From positions 558,001 through 622,000 of the forward strand of contig CAXXHQ010000001.1 of assembly GCA_963665265.2 (NCBI GenBank): a stretch of DNA of 64,000 bases, read 5' to 3'. The position numbers and the translations under genes are program-made. This DNA is from CAXXHQ01 sp963665265 (lineage in GTDB: Bacteria > Planctomycetota > Planctomycetia > Pirellulales > Thermoguttaceae). A model generated the notes under the pieces. That model had not been told where the DNA came from. It worked only from the letters and a program-made list of their open reading frames with translations, and made no database searches. This document shows positions 43,499-52,673 of the stretch, piece after piece; within the stretch, counting starts at the first letter, position 1; each line of letters begins with the position of its first letter.

Positions 43499-43729
43499 AT
43501 GGCTACGGAAACGCCTGTGAATTCCGTGTCTTGCGTCGATCAGATCGGCGAAACCGCCGGCCTGATATGGCGCATCCTTTCGACAAACGGTCCTATGAGC
43601 ATGGCCAAGCTGGTAAAAAACGCCGGCGAGCCTCGCGATTTGGTAATGCAAGCGATCGGTTGGCTCGCTCGGGAAGACAAGCTCGTAATTGACGAAGAAG
43701 GACGAAGCCGCATCATTGGATTGCGGTAA
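43499..43729 (+). CDS. Winged helix-turn-helix protein, DUF2582-like
   Basis: 76 residues from the ATG at 43499, six bases after GAGGTG. Nearly the whole protein is a winged helix: GLIWRILSTNGPMSMAKLVKNAG, then LVMQAIGWLAREDKLVIDEEGR. This is the pattern of the DUF2582 (winged HTH) family found in Bacteroidetes and Planctomycetes, which are small putative DNA-binding proteins of unknown target. A clear promoter precedes it. Convergent with the coiled-coil gene at 43760. Confidence 0.8.
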   Translation: MATETPVNSVSCVDQIGETAGLIWRILSTNGPMSMAKLVKNAGEPRDLVMQAIGWLAREDKLVIDEEGRSRIIGLR

Positions 43730-43759
43730 CGACAGCATCCGGCGTATTCGAAGCGTCGC

Positions 43760-44209
43760 TTATTTCGCTTCCGTCGGTTTCGCAGCGCCGTCAGGGTTTT
43801 TCTTGTCTTCTGATTTTTTCGCTGCAACAGTTTCGCCGTTTTGCGGCTGTTTTTCGCTCTTTTTTGTCTCTTTTTTCTCCTTGCTTTCAATGACGGCGTC
43901 GTCAAGCTTCTTTTTTTGCTCCGACGTGAGCACGGCGGCAATTTTATCTTCCTGCTCTTTAGTTAACGCATCGAGTTGGGCCTTTGCGGCATCGATCTTC
44001 GGCTTGTATTCTTCTTGGATTTTGTAGATTTGCTCGCGTTGCTCCTCGGTGACGATTTTCGCATAGTGCGCAGGCAAACGACCGCGAATCTTCTTCGCTC
44101 CGCCGTTACGGCTCTCTTTCGTTTGGGCGGTAGCTTGGCAGGCAATAAGCAATGCGATCGCCAAGGAAGCGGCAACGGTCGCAAAACGTCGAGAAAACAT
44201 GTTCTGCAT
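43760..44209 (-). CDS. Secreted coiled-coil protein, Spy/CpxP-like pattern
   Basis: 149 residues from the ATG at 44207-44209 with GGAG eight bases upstream. Signal peptide at about 1-29 (ASLAIALLIACQATAQ). The middle is a long charged helix with LTKEQEDKIAAVLTSEQKKKLDD, reminiscent of the LTxxQ motifs of periplasmic Spy/CpxP proteins; the tail is Lys/Glu/Ala-rich and disordered. A chaperone-like role in the envelope is possible but unproven. From 44210 to 44763 (554 bp) no gene or clear signal is seen. Confidence 0.75.
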   Translation of the reverse strand: MQNMFSRRFATVAASLAIALLIACQATAQTKESRNGGAKKIRGRLPAHYAKIVTEEQREQIYKIQEEYKPKIDAAKAQLDALTKEQEDKIAAVLTSEQKKKLDDAVIESKEKKETKKSEKQPQNGETVAAKKSEDKKNPDGAAKPTEAK

Positions 44210-44763
44210 GATTAAGCTCCGGAATACGGTGAAAAGGAAAAACCGAAACAAGGGGGGATGAAATCGCTATTTTCGCAGCGCACTTTTTTGGCCCAGGCCA
44301 CGTAACATATCATGAGGAACGACGGCACGACAGCGCCTTCCCCCTACTGTAGGTAAAATTCGCCTCATTGTTTGAGGGGAAAGCGGCATTTAAGGCCGCT
44401 AAAATCGTTGTAATCGGCAACGTGAATTTGAGTAGCGAGAGGAGCTCGCCGGGGCCTTGCCAAGCCACATTTTCCGTCGTACTCTACAGGAGAGCGTTTT
44501 GTTCTAGGTGCAATCCCGATGTCCGTTTCGAGGTCGGTTAACCCAATGGGAAAGCCGCTCATTTTCGAGAAGTCGAAGCGAGATTGCGGATTTGAACCGG
44601 TTTTATAACTGACGCCGCGTCGTGTCGATACGCGTCGTTCGACAAATCGGCTGCTTTCGTCGAGCCAAAGAGGTTTGACGAGCGGCTTTTGCGTCGTCAA
44701 CTATTCGAAGTCGCCAATGATTTCGCATAACTTTTCTGGGACCGTAAGAAAGGAAATTTGAGC

Positions 44764-46113
44764 ATGAAAAAGTCGTTGTTTCGTGCGTGGGGGATCGTTA
44801 GCGCGTTGACCGTCGGGTTGGCGCTTTACGCCGTTTCGGCGCAAGCGGAAATCGTCGGAGCGACTGGCGCTAGCGGTAACGCCTCCGCGAACCAGCCGCA
44901 ACAAAAAGAAATCGGCGACGCCGTGGAGAAATTCAAAAATCGCGATTTCGACGGCGCGTTGAAGATTCTTGAAGAGGCGACGAAGAAGAATCCCGATTTT
45001 CCGCCCGCTCATTTGATTATGGCCCAATTGTTCGGCCAAGCCGGCGTTTCGGCCGGCGTGCTGAACTCGTTGCAAGCCGCGGTTAAAGAGCATCCGGAAG
45101 ATCCGGAAGCCTATATGATTTTGGCCGACAATGATCTGCGCGAAGGCCGACTTGCCGAAGCCGACTTGCTCTTCGCGAAAGCGAACGAAGTGCTCGCTCA
45201 ATACTCGAAGAGCCAGAAGCGCAAGGCCGACTTGACCCTCCGCGGCATTGCGGGAGTCGCCTCCGTCGCCGCCTCGCGCGGCAACTGGCCGGTCGCTCAG
45301 AAAAAGCTCGAAGAGCTTCTGAAGCTCCGCCCGAACGATCCTCAAGCTTTGCAGAGCTTGGCTCAGGTTATGTTCCAACAGAAGGACGCTCAAGGCGCGT
45401 TGACGAAGCTTCGCGAGGCGCAAAAGGCCGACCCGAAGATTTTGACGCCTGAGGCGACTCTGGCCGGATTCTATCTGAGTTTCGGCGATAAGGAAAACGC
45501 GAAGAAGTGGATGGACGCCGCCCTGAAGGCAGCCGCCCAAGATTTGGCCACTCAGATCGCCGCCGGCAAGATGGCGATCGCCTTAGGGCAGATTGAAGAA
45601 GCGAAGGCCCGCGCCGCCGCCGCTTCTCAAATCGACGCGAAGTCGCTCGACGCTTTGCTGCTAACAGGTATCGTCGCCTTGTACCAAAAGGATTACCCGG
45701 CGGCCGAAAAGGCCTTTGAGTCGGCTCATTTGCAAGCTCCCGGCGCTTTCGCCTTTAGCAATAATTTGGCTTTAGCATTGGCCGAGCAATCGGACGAAAC
45801 CAAGAAGCAACGAGCCGCTCAATATGCCGAGAACAACGCTCGCCAGTATCCGAAGCAAGCGGAAGCGCTTTCGACTTACGGCTGGGTATTGTATAAGATC
45901 GGTCGCGTCGAGGACGCCGATAACACCTTGCGTCAAGCTTTGCTAGCCAGTCCGCAACAAGACCCGGATACGGTCTACTACGCCTCGAAGGTTGCCAGCG
46001 AGCGCGGCCGAGTCGAAGAGGCCACCAAGTGGTTGGAAGCCGCTTTGAAGAGCACGACTCCGTTCACGAAGCGAGCCGACGCCCAAGCTCTCTTGGAACA
46101 ACTGAAAAAATAG
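44764..46113 (+). CDS. Secreted TPR-repeat protein
   Basis: 449 residues from the ATG at 44764 (AGGA 10 bases upstream; a TTG two codons earlier is less likely). Signal peptide MKKSLFRAWGIVSALTVGLALYAVSAQA is clear. The rest is about ten tetratricopeptide repeats (DFDGALKILEEATKKNPD, RVEDADNTLRQALLASPQ, RVEEATKWLEAALKS). Periplasmic scaffold of unknown partner. Single-gene unit with a strong terminator. Confidence 0.88.
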   Translation: MKKSLFRAWGIVSALTVGLALYAVSAQAEIVGATGASGNASANQPQQKEIGDAVEKFKNRDFDGALKILEEATKKNPDFPPAHLIMAQLFGQAGVSAGVLNSLQAAVKEHPEDPEAYMILADNDLREGRLAEADLLFAKANEVLAQYSKSQKRKADLTLRGIAGVASVAASRGNWPVAQKKLEELLKLRPNDPQALQSLAQVMFQQKDAQGALTKLREAQKADPKILTPEATLAGFYLSFGDKENAKKWMDAALKAAAQDLATQIAAGKMAIALGQIEEAKARAAAASQIDAKSLDALLLTGIVALYQKDYPAAEKAFESAHLQAPGAFAFSNNLALALAEQSDETKKQRAAQYAENNARQYPKQAEALSTYGWVLYKIGRVEDADNTLRQALLASPQQDPDTVYYASKVASERGRVEEATKWLEAALKSTTPFTKRADAQALLEQLKK

Positions 46114-46176
46114 GCTGTTTAGGCGCCGTCGGGGCTTTAGCTCTACGAAACGCAAAAATCGTCTGATTGTAAACGC

Positions 46177-46211
46177 AAGGCCCGGAAAACGAAAGTTTTC
46201 CGGGCCTTTTT
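46177..46211 (+). terminator. Rho-independent terminator after the TPR gene
   Basis: AAGGCCCGGAAAAC-GAAA-GTTTTCCGGGCCTT, a perfect 14-bp stem with GAAA tetraloop, then TTTTT. Textbook structure. Confidence 0.95.
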
Positions 46212-46342
46212 GCATGCGCCAACTGAATGCAGCGAGCAATCTAGGAGCGGACTTTGATATTGACCCCAACATGGAAATTACAGTAAAAAGCGGGTATCTT
46301 AGCCTGTGACGCCGGCTGGCGTAGTCTACACCTGGATGCGTT

Positions 46343-48490
46343 ATGCTAAACATACGATCGACCGTGAGTTCCGCCGGCAAACGTAAGATTGATACGTTCT
46401 CGCAAGTTGCGCTCGTAATAATTTTAGCGTTGATTTGTTATTCCTTGTTTCGTGTATTTGGAAGGCAAGTATTCACGACCAAACAAGAGTTTTCTTGGGA
46501 TGCGAAATATTTCTATATCCTTCCTTCCAGCGTATTCCTTGCCGCAACTTTCACAGCTTTTTTGGCGGGATATTTCGTAATTTGCATACGATATCTCAAG
46601 CGAGAATCCTATATTCTGCTTATGCCCTTGTTTATGATTCTCGGATCCGGAAACGGAGCGGCGCTTGTAGCAATTTTAATTCAGATAGCATCCGGCCTCG
46701 CAATCGGCCTTCCCCTCTATGACGCATTACGGGATGAGCGAATGCCAAAATTGACTGCGCCGGACGGCGCCATTTTGGCTTGGTTTATCGGCCTCTCGGT
46801 GAACGCATACATAACATGGATCGCGTTACATTGGCCAATCAACTTTAGTTGGACGTACTATATCGTGGCATTCGCCGAAATTGCTATCTTTCGAGGTCAC
46901 CTTCAGAAATTATTCAGGGACGCGGTTCTCGAAAAACGATTTAAGTTATCGCCCGGGCAACGAGTTATTGTTTTTTGGGGAATACTAATATTGCCGTATT
47001 TTTTGTGCCCTATTTATCTTTTTGACGAATGCGTACGGCACATTTTCTTTCCCAAGCAAGTTTTCTTATTTGCTAAGCACGTATTCAGCCCTTCCCACGT
47101 CTGGGCTTTGGATACCGAGCTATTTTCCCAAAGTTTTTTCACGACAAGCTATTTGTTCGGCGGAGAAGCCGCCATGCGGTTAATAAACGGCTGCATGATC
47201 GTTGCGACTTTTATATTATTTGAGCGTTATATTCGGAGAGTTATTAGCAACAGAATTGCGTACTTTTCGACTCTTGCCCTGGTTTCGACGCCAATGTTAA
47301 GCGTTGCTTCATGCCTTTTGTACCTTGAAGTCATAAACATCTTTTCCGTCGCCGCCTTTGTGGTTTTTGCCATTGAAGCCTACAACGACTTAAGCGAGAA
47401 AGCGCTGTTTCTTGCATTTTCGACGGCGGCGATCGCCTATTTATTTAAACAACAATCCATCTATGTAACCGCACCGACGATTCTTATGCTAGGAGGACGA
47501 TTCGTCATTCAAGGTTATACTGGCCGGAATTTTACTCCGCTAAAAAAGCTAGCGATCAGCGGAGCGGCATTCGCCGTGATACTAGCGCCTTTTTTAATCC
47601 AAAACTATGTAATCACAAAAAATCCGTTGTTTCCTTGGTACAACAACATATTCCACTCACCATTTTTTGAGCAAAATAATTTCGGTAGAGATTTCAATGA
47701 ACCGTTAAATTTTGGTAGTTTATACAATATTACTTTTCATGGCGAGAAGTTTACGGAATATGGCTCCTTTCAATTTGGCATTAATTTTTTCTTACTCGCT
47801 TGGTTTTTTCCTTTTATTCTTTTCCGTCGTAAAAGTTATCGTCTTCGCTGGTTACTTACCGTAATTTTCGTCGCCGCCGTCCTCGTTTGGTGGATGCTGA
47901 CCAGCCCAAACATGCGTTATTTCGTGGGGCCTTTACTTATCGGCTCAATCCTGCAGGGACTTATCATAGAATCGCTCTGGTGCGGAATTCGTCAAGAGAG
48001 AGCATTCCGATTTCTTGCAAAGGCGGCAGTCGGCGTCGTCTTGTGCGCCAACGCGCTTTTTTTCTTGAATGCCGAAGACCGTTTCTGCCGCTATCCGATT
48101 CTCGAGGCATTTTCAAAGCAATACAGCGGCGTGGAACCTGGCCATATTGCATTTTATGAGGAACGGAAACGAGTATTTGCTTTAGCGGCGGCAAAATACG
48201 GAAAAGATTCATCTTGTCTCTTGGCGTCCACCTCGCTACTGTCATTTGCGGATCAGCGCGTCGAATGTTTATTATTTCCGTATTGGCAAAATAGTCGCGA
48301 CTGGTCCAAATGCAAAAGCGTGGAAGATGCCTTCAACTGGATATTCCGGAAAAAGAAGTTCAGCTGCGTTATTCTTGGCAACGAGTCGCCTCAAAACGCC
48401 TCATTGCTCGAGTCGCCCGATTTCTTAAAACGCGTAAACGTCGTTACAGAAAAAAATGGCCTTCGTCTCTTGGAACCGAAATCGGATTAG
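46343..48490 (+). CDS. Polytopic membrane protein, probable GT-C fold glycosyltransferase
   Basis: 715 residues with about twelve hydrophobic segments and a soluble C-terminal domain (about 590-715). In the first large loop, after PIYLFDECVRHIFFPK, an acidic pair in the position typical of GT-C enzymes (which use polyprenyl-phosphate sugars at the membrane) is present. No known family name can be assigned. Codon choice is markedly more AT-rich than neighbouring genes, suggesting different ancestry. It opens a group with radical SAM, GT2 and methyltransferase genes typical of surface glycan or lipid synthesis. Confidence 0.65.
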   Translation: MLNIRSTVSSAGKRKIDTFSQVALVIILALICYSLFRVFGRQVFTTKQEFSWDAKYFYILPSSVFLAATFTAFLAGYFVICIRYLKRESYILLMPLFMILGSGNGAALVAILIQIASGLAIGLPLYDALRDERMPKLTAPDGAILAWFIGLSVNAYITWIALHWPINFSWTYYIVAFAEIAIFRGHLQKLFRDAVLEKRFKLSPGQRVIVFWGILILPYFLCPIYLFDECVRHIFFPKQVFLFAKHVFSPSHVWALDTELFSQSFFTTSYLFGGEAAMRLINGCMIVATFILFERYIRRVISNRIAYFSTLALVSTPMLSVASCLLYLEVINIFSVAAFVVFAIEAYNDLSEKALFLAFSTAAIAYLFKQQSIYVTAPTILMLGGRFVIQGYTGRNFTPLKKLAISGAAFAVILAPFLIQNYVITKNPLFPWYNNIFHSPFFEQNNFGRDFNEPLNFGSLYNITFHGEKFTEYGSFQFGINFFLLAWFFPFILFRRKSYRLRWLLTVIFVAAVLVWWMLTSPNMRYFVGPLLIGSILQGLIIESLWCGIRQERAFRFLAKAAVGVVLCANALFFLNAEDRFCRYPILEAFSKQYSGVEPGHIAFYEERKRVFALAAAKYGKDSSCLLASTSLLSFADQRVECLLFPYWQNSRDWSKCKSVEDAFNWIFRKKKFSCVILGNESPQNASLLESPDFLKRVNVVTEKNGLRLLEPKSD

Positions 48491-48592
48491 AGAAAGCGGA
48501 TGGCGTTATTTCTATTTAACATTCTATTTCTTAATAAAATTACAAATAGGCATTCTTAACGAGAGATTATTTCTCGGCTCCAAAGGATATCA

Positions 48593-49975
48593 ATGAAAAT
48601 ATTGCTTATCAATCCGCCGTGGGTTATACGCAATCAGAAGAACGTGTGGCGCAACGTGGCGAGCGTAATGCCGCCGTTGGGCGTGGCCTGGTTGGCTGCC
48701 GTTTTAGAAAAGGACGGACACGACGTATCCATTCTTGACGCGAACGCCATGCAATTCGGCTTGGACGACGTCGGCGTTTGGATTCGCGAACACGGTCGCT
48801 TTGATTTGATCGGTCTGACCGCCACGACGCCGTTAATCGGAAATGCGCTAGACATCGCGCGTTCCATAAAAGCCGAATGGCCTGAAACGATTGTCGTGTT
48901 AGGAGGCGTGCATCCGACCGTTCTTCCGGAAGAAGTTCTCGGCGAATCGGCGGTCGATCTCGTGGTTCGCGGCGAAGGCGAGGTCACTCTTTCGGAAATC
49001 GCCGCGAAGAAACCTTGGGATTCGATCGACGGCCTATCGTATCGCCGTGACGGAAAAATCGTCCACAACAAGGAACGGGAGTTAATTCGCGATCTCGATA
49101 GTTTGCCGTTTCCCGCATATCATCTGTTGCCGATGGACCGATATCGTCCGGCGGCGGGCGCCGCGAAACGCACTCCGGCCACTTCGGTCCTTGGCACTCG
49201 CGGCTGTCCGGGGCGCTGCACGTTTTGCTATCGCATTTTCGGAGATCGCCTGCGCGTTCGTTCCGGCGAAAAAGTGGCTGAAGAAGTGCAGCTACTGCAA
49301 GAACAATACGGGATTAAAGAGATTTGTTTCTACGACGACACGTTTACCGCCGTGAAACCTGCCGTGCAGGCGTTTTGCCGATCCGTTAAGGAGCGTAAGC
49401 TAGATCTTACTTGGAGCTGCTTTAGCCGAGTCGACACCTTCCACGAAGAGACGTTCCGCATGATGAAAAACGCCGGGTGCCATCAAGTCATGATCGGCGT
49501 CGAGTCGGCGAGCCCTTGCATTCTCAAAAACATCAACAAGAAGATCGACATAGAAAAAGTCGAGCACATCGTTCGTTCCATTCAGAAAATCGGGTTGGAG
49601 CTGCGCGCGGCCTTCATGCTCGGCAATCCCGGCGAAACGGAAGAGACGATGGAGGAAAACATCCAATTCGCTCTTCGGCTGAATCCTGATCTTGCGCAGT
49701 TCAACATAACGACGCCTTTTCCCGGGACGGACATGTACCGTTGGGCGGACGAGAACGATTATCTGCTGACACGGGATTGGGACGACTACGACCTTTCCAG
49801 ACCGGTTATGAAGCTCCCAACCGTGTCGCCTGAAACGGTTCAAAGATACTACGACGTCGCGCACAAACGGTTCTTTTTGCGGCCGAAGTTCATTTTAAAA
49901 CGGCTATGGAACCTACGCAGCAAAACGGCCATCGTCTCGGCGGTCAAAGGACTTCGGATGATTCTGAAAAAATAA
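48593..49975 (+). CDS. B12-binding-domain radical SAM enzyme
   Basis: 460 residues. Residues 1-140 form a cobalamin-binding-like Rossmann domain (INPPW at the start, LGGVHPTVLPEEVL). Residues 195-400 are the radical SAM core with the cluster cysteines Cys205, Cys209 and Cys212 in GCPGRCTFCYR (CxxxCxxC). The C-terminus is basic and helical. This architecture (as in BchE-, HpnJ- or P-methylase-type enzymes) methylates or rearranges unreactive carbons, often on lipids or isoprenoids. Placed between membrane glycosyltransferases, a lipid or glycan substrate is likely; exact reaction unknown. Confidence 0.88.
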   Translation: MKILLINPPWVIRNQKNVWRNVASVMPPLGVAWLAAVLEKDGHDVSILDANAMQFGLDDVGVWIREHGRFDLIGLTATTPLIGNALDIARSIKAEWPETIVVLGGVHPTVLPEEVLGESAVDLVVRGEGEVTLSEIAAKKPWDSIDGLSYRRDGKIVHNKERELIRDLDSLPFPAYHLLPMDRYRPAAGAAKRTPATSVLGTRGCPGRCTFCYRIFGDRLRVRSGEKVAEEVQLLQEQYGIKEICFYDDTFTAVKPAVQAFCRSVKERKLDLTWSCFSRVDTFHEETFRMMKNAGCHQVMIGVESASPCILKNINKKIDIEKVEHIVRSIQKIGLELRAAFMLGNPGETEETMEENIQFALRLNPDLAQFNITTPFPGTDMYRWADENDYLLTRDWDDYDLSRPVMKLPTVSPETVQRYYDVAHKRFFLRPKFILKRLWNLRSKTAIVSAVKGLRMILKK

Positions 49976-50172
49976 GCTTTCCATCGATAACTTTGAACAT
50001 ATTTCGGCCCGACATTTGGAGAGGGCCGTAAAAACCGTTCTTGACTTAACTTGAGGTAACTGGTAAAAGCTCTTGCCCAAAATCTGGATTGGTTCCGTTC
50101 GCAAACTGACGGCGGTTGGGCCTTTTGTCGGATAATGTCGAACCTTGTAAGCCATGGAAGGAACGCAAGCGG

Positions 50173-51189
50173 ATGGCAGGCATTTACAACCTCAAAATGT
50201 TTTCGAAGAATAGCCGTCAGGCGGCGATCGACGATTTTAACGTCGCCGTATTGATTCCTTGCTATAACGAAGAATTGACCGTCGGGCAAGTCATCGCCGA
50301 TTTCCGAAAGGAATTGCCCAACGCCGTAATCTACGTTTTCGACAACAACTCGACGGATCGAACGACCGAGGTCGCGGAGAAGGCCGGCGCCGTCGTCGTT
50401 CGAGAGCGACGCCAAGGAAAAGGGTTCGTCGTTCAATCGATGTTTCGAAAAATCGACGCGGACATTTACGTCATGATCGACGGCGATTCCACGTATCCGG
50501 CCTCCGATGTTCGCAGATTAATCGAACCGGTCGCCAACGATGAAGCGGACATGGTCGTCGGCTCTCGGCTGCACGAAGGATCGCGAGGCTCTTTCAAGCG
50601 TCTCAACTTATGGGGAAACCGGCTATTTCTTTCCACGCTCAATATCGCGTTCGGCGTGCATTTAAACGACATTCTTTCCGGATATCGAGTATTTAGCCGC
50701 GAATTCGTGAAGACCGTATCCTTGATCGGCGGCGGATTTGAAGTGGAGACGGAGCTGACGATTAAAGCGCTTGAGGCTCGATTTCGCGTGGTCGAAGTTC
50801 CCGTCAACCTCACAGTGCGTCCGGAAGGAAGTTTTTCAAAGATCCGCCATTTTCGCGACGGTTTGCGAATTCTCGGAACCATCTTCGCATTAGTCAGAGA
50901 CTACAAGCCTTTAACGACCTTCGGCATCGCGGCGCTGGTCGTCATTACGGCTGCATGCATTCCCGGCGGAATCGTGATTGACGATTACCTTCGAACAAAC
51001 GCCGTCTTACATTATTCGTGCGCGGTGTTGGCCGTCGGAATGACGCTTATCGGGGGACTTCTATTTAACGCGGGATTGATTCTTCATTGCATGACGCGAA
51101 GAATCCGCGAGGTGGAATATCAAATTCGCACCAATCTGATCGCGGACCATTCAACGGGACGAGAAAAGGCGAGGCGACAAGCGGGGTAA
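50173..51189 (+). CDS. GT2 family glycosyltransferase with C-terminal membrane helices
   Basis: 338 residues from the ATG at 50173; a TTG 57 bases earlier is possible but poorly supported. Residues 20-225 are a DPM1/DolP-mannose-synthase-like GT2 domain: LIPCYNEELTVGQVI, the metal-binding DGDSTYP and the acceptor region GFEVETELTIKA. Two or three membrane helices follow (about 240-300). Such enzymes charge polyprenyl phosphate with a sugar, which would be the donor for the GT-C-like protein at 46343. Convergent with the methyltransferase gene. Confidence 0.9.
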   Translation: MAGIYNLKMFSKNSRQAAIDDFNVAVLIPCYNEELTVGQVIADFRKELPNAVIYVFDNNSTDRTTEVAEKAGAVVVRERRQGKGFVVQSMFRKIDADIYVMIDGDSTYPASDVRRLIEPVANDEADMVVGSRLHEGSRGSFKRLNLWGNRLFLSTLNIAFGVHLNDILSGYRVFSREFVKTVSLIGGGFEVETELTIKALEARFRVVEVPVNLTVRPEGSFSKIRHFRDGLRILGTIFALVRDYKPLTTFGIAALVVITAACIPGGIVIDDYLRTNAVLHYSCAVLAVGMTLIGGLLFNAGLILHCMTRRIREVEYQIRTNLIADHSTGREKARRQAG

Positions 51190-51245
51190 CAGTTCCGACG
51201 CTCATTCCGCCGGTCGTTGGGAAGTTTGCACGCCTACGCGCGCGA

Positions 51246-51938
51246 CTATCTTGGTCGCGTCGCCGACGCCTTAACGTTCTTGCCGAATAAGCTCCCGCAA
51301 ACGACGTCCAAAGCGCGACTGAGCGGGAACGCGAAGCGATCGTAGATTATCAGCGATCGCTCATTAATCGCGCCGTCTTTGTTTCCGATCAATTTGAAAA
51401 GAAGCGTGGCGAAGAAACCGAGACTGTCGGCGTAACGGAGAGAAGAAATATCGAAGCCGGCGTCAATAAGAATCTTGCGGAGCGACGTTTTGCAATATCG
51501 ACGATAGTGTCCGACCTTCTGATCCATGTTGGTAAACAGAACGGCGAACGCCGGAACGTAGACGAACAATCGACCGCCGGGGCGCAATCTCGAAAAGAGC
51601 GCTCTCGCTATCGCGGCGTCATCCTCGATATGTTCAAGAACGTTAAGCGAGAAAATGAAATCGGCGGAGTTTGGGGAGACCTCGGAAACGTCGGCGTAGC
51701 AACGGAATCCTTGCCGGGCGAGCTTCTCCCGTAAACTCTCATCGGGCTCCACGCACGAAATGTTGAAGCCGCGGTCTCGCAGGGCGAGGGAAAACGTTCC
51801 GCATCCCGCTCCGAAATCAATGATCGTTTCGGCGTCCCCCGCTTGTCGAATAATCTGTTCGACAAGATAGCTGTTGTAATTAACCGCCAAGGCCATGGCG
51901 TCAAGATTGTCCGCACCCGTGTAGGAAAAGTTCGACAT
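51246..51938 (-). CDS. Class I SAM-dependent methyltransferase
   Basis: 230 residues from ATG 51936-51938; a TTG 33 bases upstream lies inside a terminator stem. SAM motif I is TIIDFGAGCGTFSLALRDRG, motif II at CVEPDE, and FSLNVLEHIEDD is typical of the Methyltransf_11 type. The C-terminal 100 residues are hydrophobic and helical, suggesting a membrane-associated or lipid/quinone/sugar substrate. It sits opposite the glycosyltransferases and may modify their product. Confidence 0.85.
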   Translation of the reverse strand: MSNFSYTGADNLDAMALAVNYNSYLVEQIIRQAGDAETIIDFGAGCGTFSLALRDRGFNISCVEPDESLREKLARQGFRCYADVSEVSPNSADFIFSLNVLEHIEDDAAIARALFSRLRPGGRLFVYVPAFAVLFTNMDQKVGHYRRYCKTSLRKILIDAGFDISSLRYADSLGFFATLLFKLIGNKDGAINERSLIIYDRFAFPLSRALDVVCGSLFGKNVKASATRPR

Positions 51939-51968
51939 GACGAAATCTCGTGTCGTTGAGGTTAAACC

Positions 51969-52014
51969 CAAAAAGCCTCGCTTGCCGTCGATTGTACGGA
52001 AAAGCGAGGCTTTA
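51969..52014 (-). terminator. Rho-independent terminator after bacterioferritin
   Basis: On the minus strand AAAGCCTCGCTT pairs with AAGCGAGGCTTT (52002-52013 with 51972-51983), loop 18 bases, then TTT. It lies between bfr and the methyltransferase start, so these two same-strand genes are separate units. Confidence 0.85.
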
Positions 52015-52041
52015 ATCTAGGGAGAATCGACGCCGCGAGCG

Positions 52042-52545
52042 TTATTCGGCCGGGGGCTGGCCGGCAGCGGCGGCTTGCGCGTTAGCGAATGATTGCAAGG
52101 CCAAGTAGCTCGGGCCGAAACGCTTGATGTTCTCGACTTGCTTGTCGAATTCGTCGTAATGCATTTCTTCGTCCGTAATCAGCGATTCAAAGAGCTGCTT
52201 GGTGACGGAGTCGGCGTTGGCGGCCGACTCAACGGCGAATTTGTTATACGTCACGACGGCTTCGTCTTCCATGCAGGCCGCTTGCTTAACGATCTCTTCG
52301 GGGTCGTTAATTTTCTTGACTCCGCCGGCGGCGACCATCTCGACGTCGCCTTTGAGGAAGAGAATGCGCTCGGCAAGCCGTTCAATGTGGGTCATTTCGA
52401 CGATCGCGATGCGGCGGAGCATGGCCGAGAGCGGGCCGAACCCCTGATCGTCCAAGTGAAAATGCCAGTACATGTACTGATGGACCGCTTGCAGTTCGTC
52501 GGCGACTGATTTATTCAGCAACTCGATGCTTTTCTGCTTATTCAT
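52042..52545 (-). CDS. bfr: Bacterioferritin
   Basis: 167 residues of the 24-meric iron-storage protein. All ferroxidase ligands can be placed: Glu17, Glu50, His53, Glu93, Glu126 or Glu127, His129. The haem-ligating Met51 of true bacterioferritins is present in EMTHIERLAERILFL. It oxidises and stores iron in the cytoplasm. The C-terminus has a short Ala/Gln extension. Its own terminator follows; no bacterioferritin-associated ferredoxin is next to it. Confidence 0.95.
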   Translation of the reverse strand: MNKQKSIELLNKSVADELQAVHQYMYWHFHLDDQGFGPLSAMLRRIAIVEMTHIERLAERILFLKGDVEMVAAGGVKKINDPEEIVKQAACMEDEAVVTYNKFAVESAANADSVTKQLFESLITDEEMHYDEFDKQVENIKRFGPSYLALQSFANAQAAAAGQPPAE

Positions 52546-52673
52546 CGCTCAATACCTCCGGAGAAATTTTCAAGGAAAAGAGGGCGACGCCATTATGGAC
52601 TAGACGGATTTTCTCTGTCAAGCGAGGGGGAAAGCGGCCCCGCCCTTCGTTCTCGTCGGCAGGCCGCCGTGCG

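Noticed and set aside
44365..44700. 111-residue minus-strand frame before the TPR gene, including a GGTTCAAATCC tRNA-like string
   Set aside because: No domain and no good start. The T-loop-like string lacks a complementary T-stem and acceptor stem, so it is not a tRNA.
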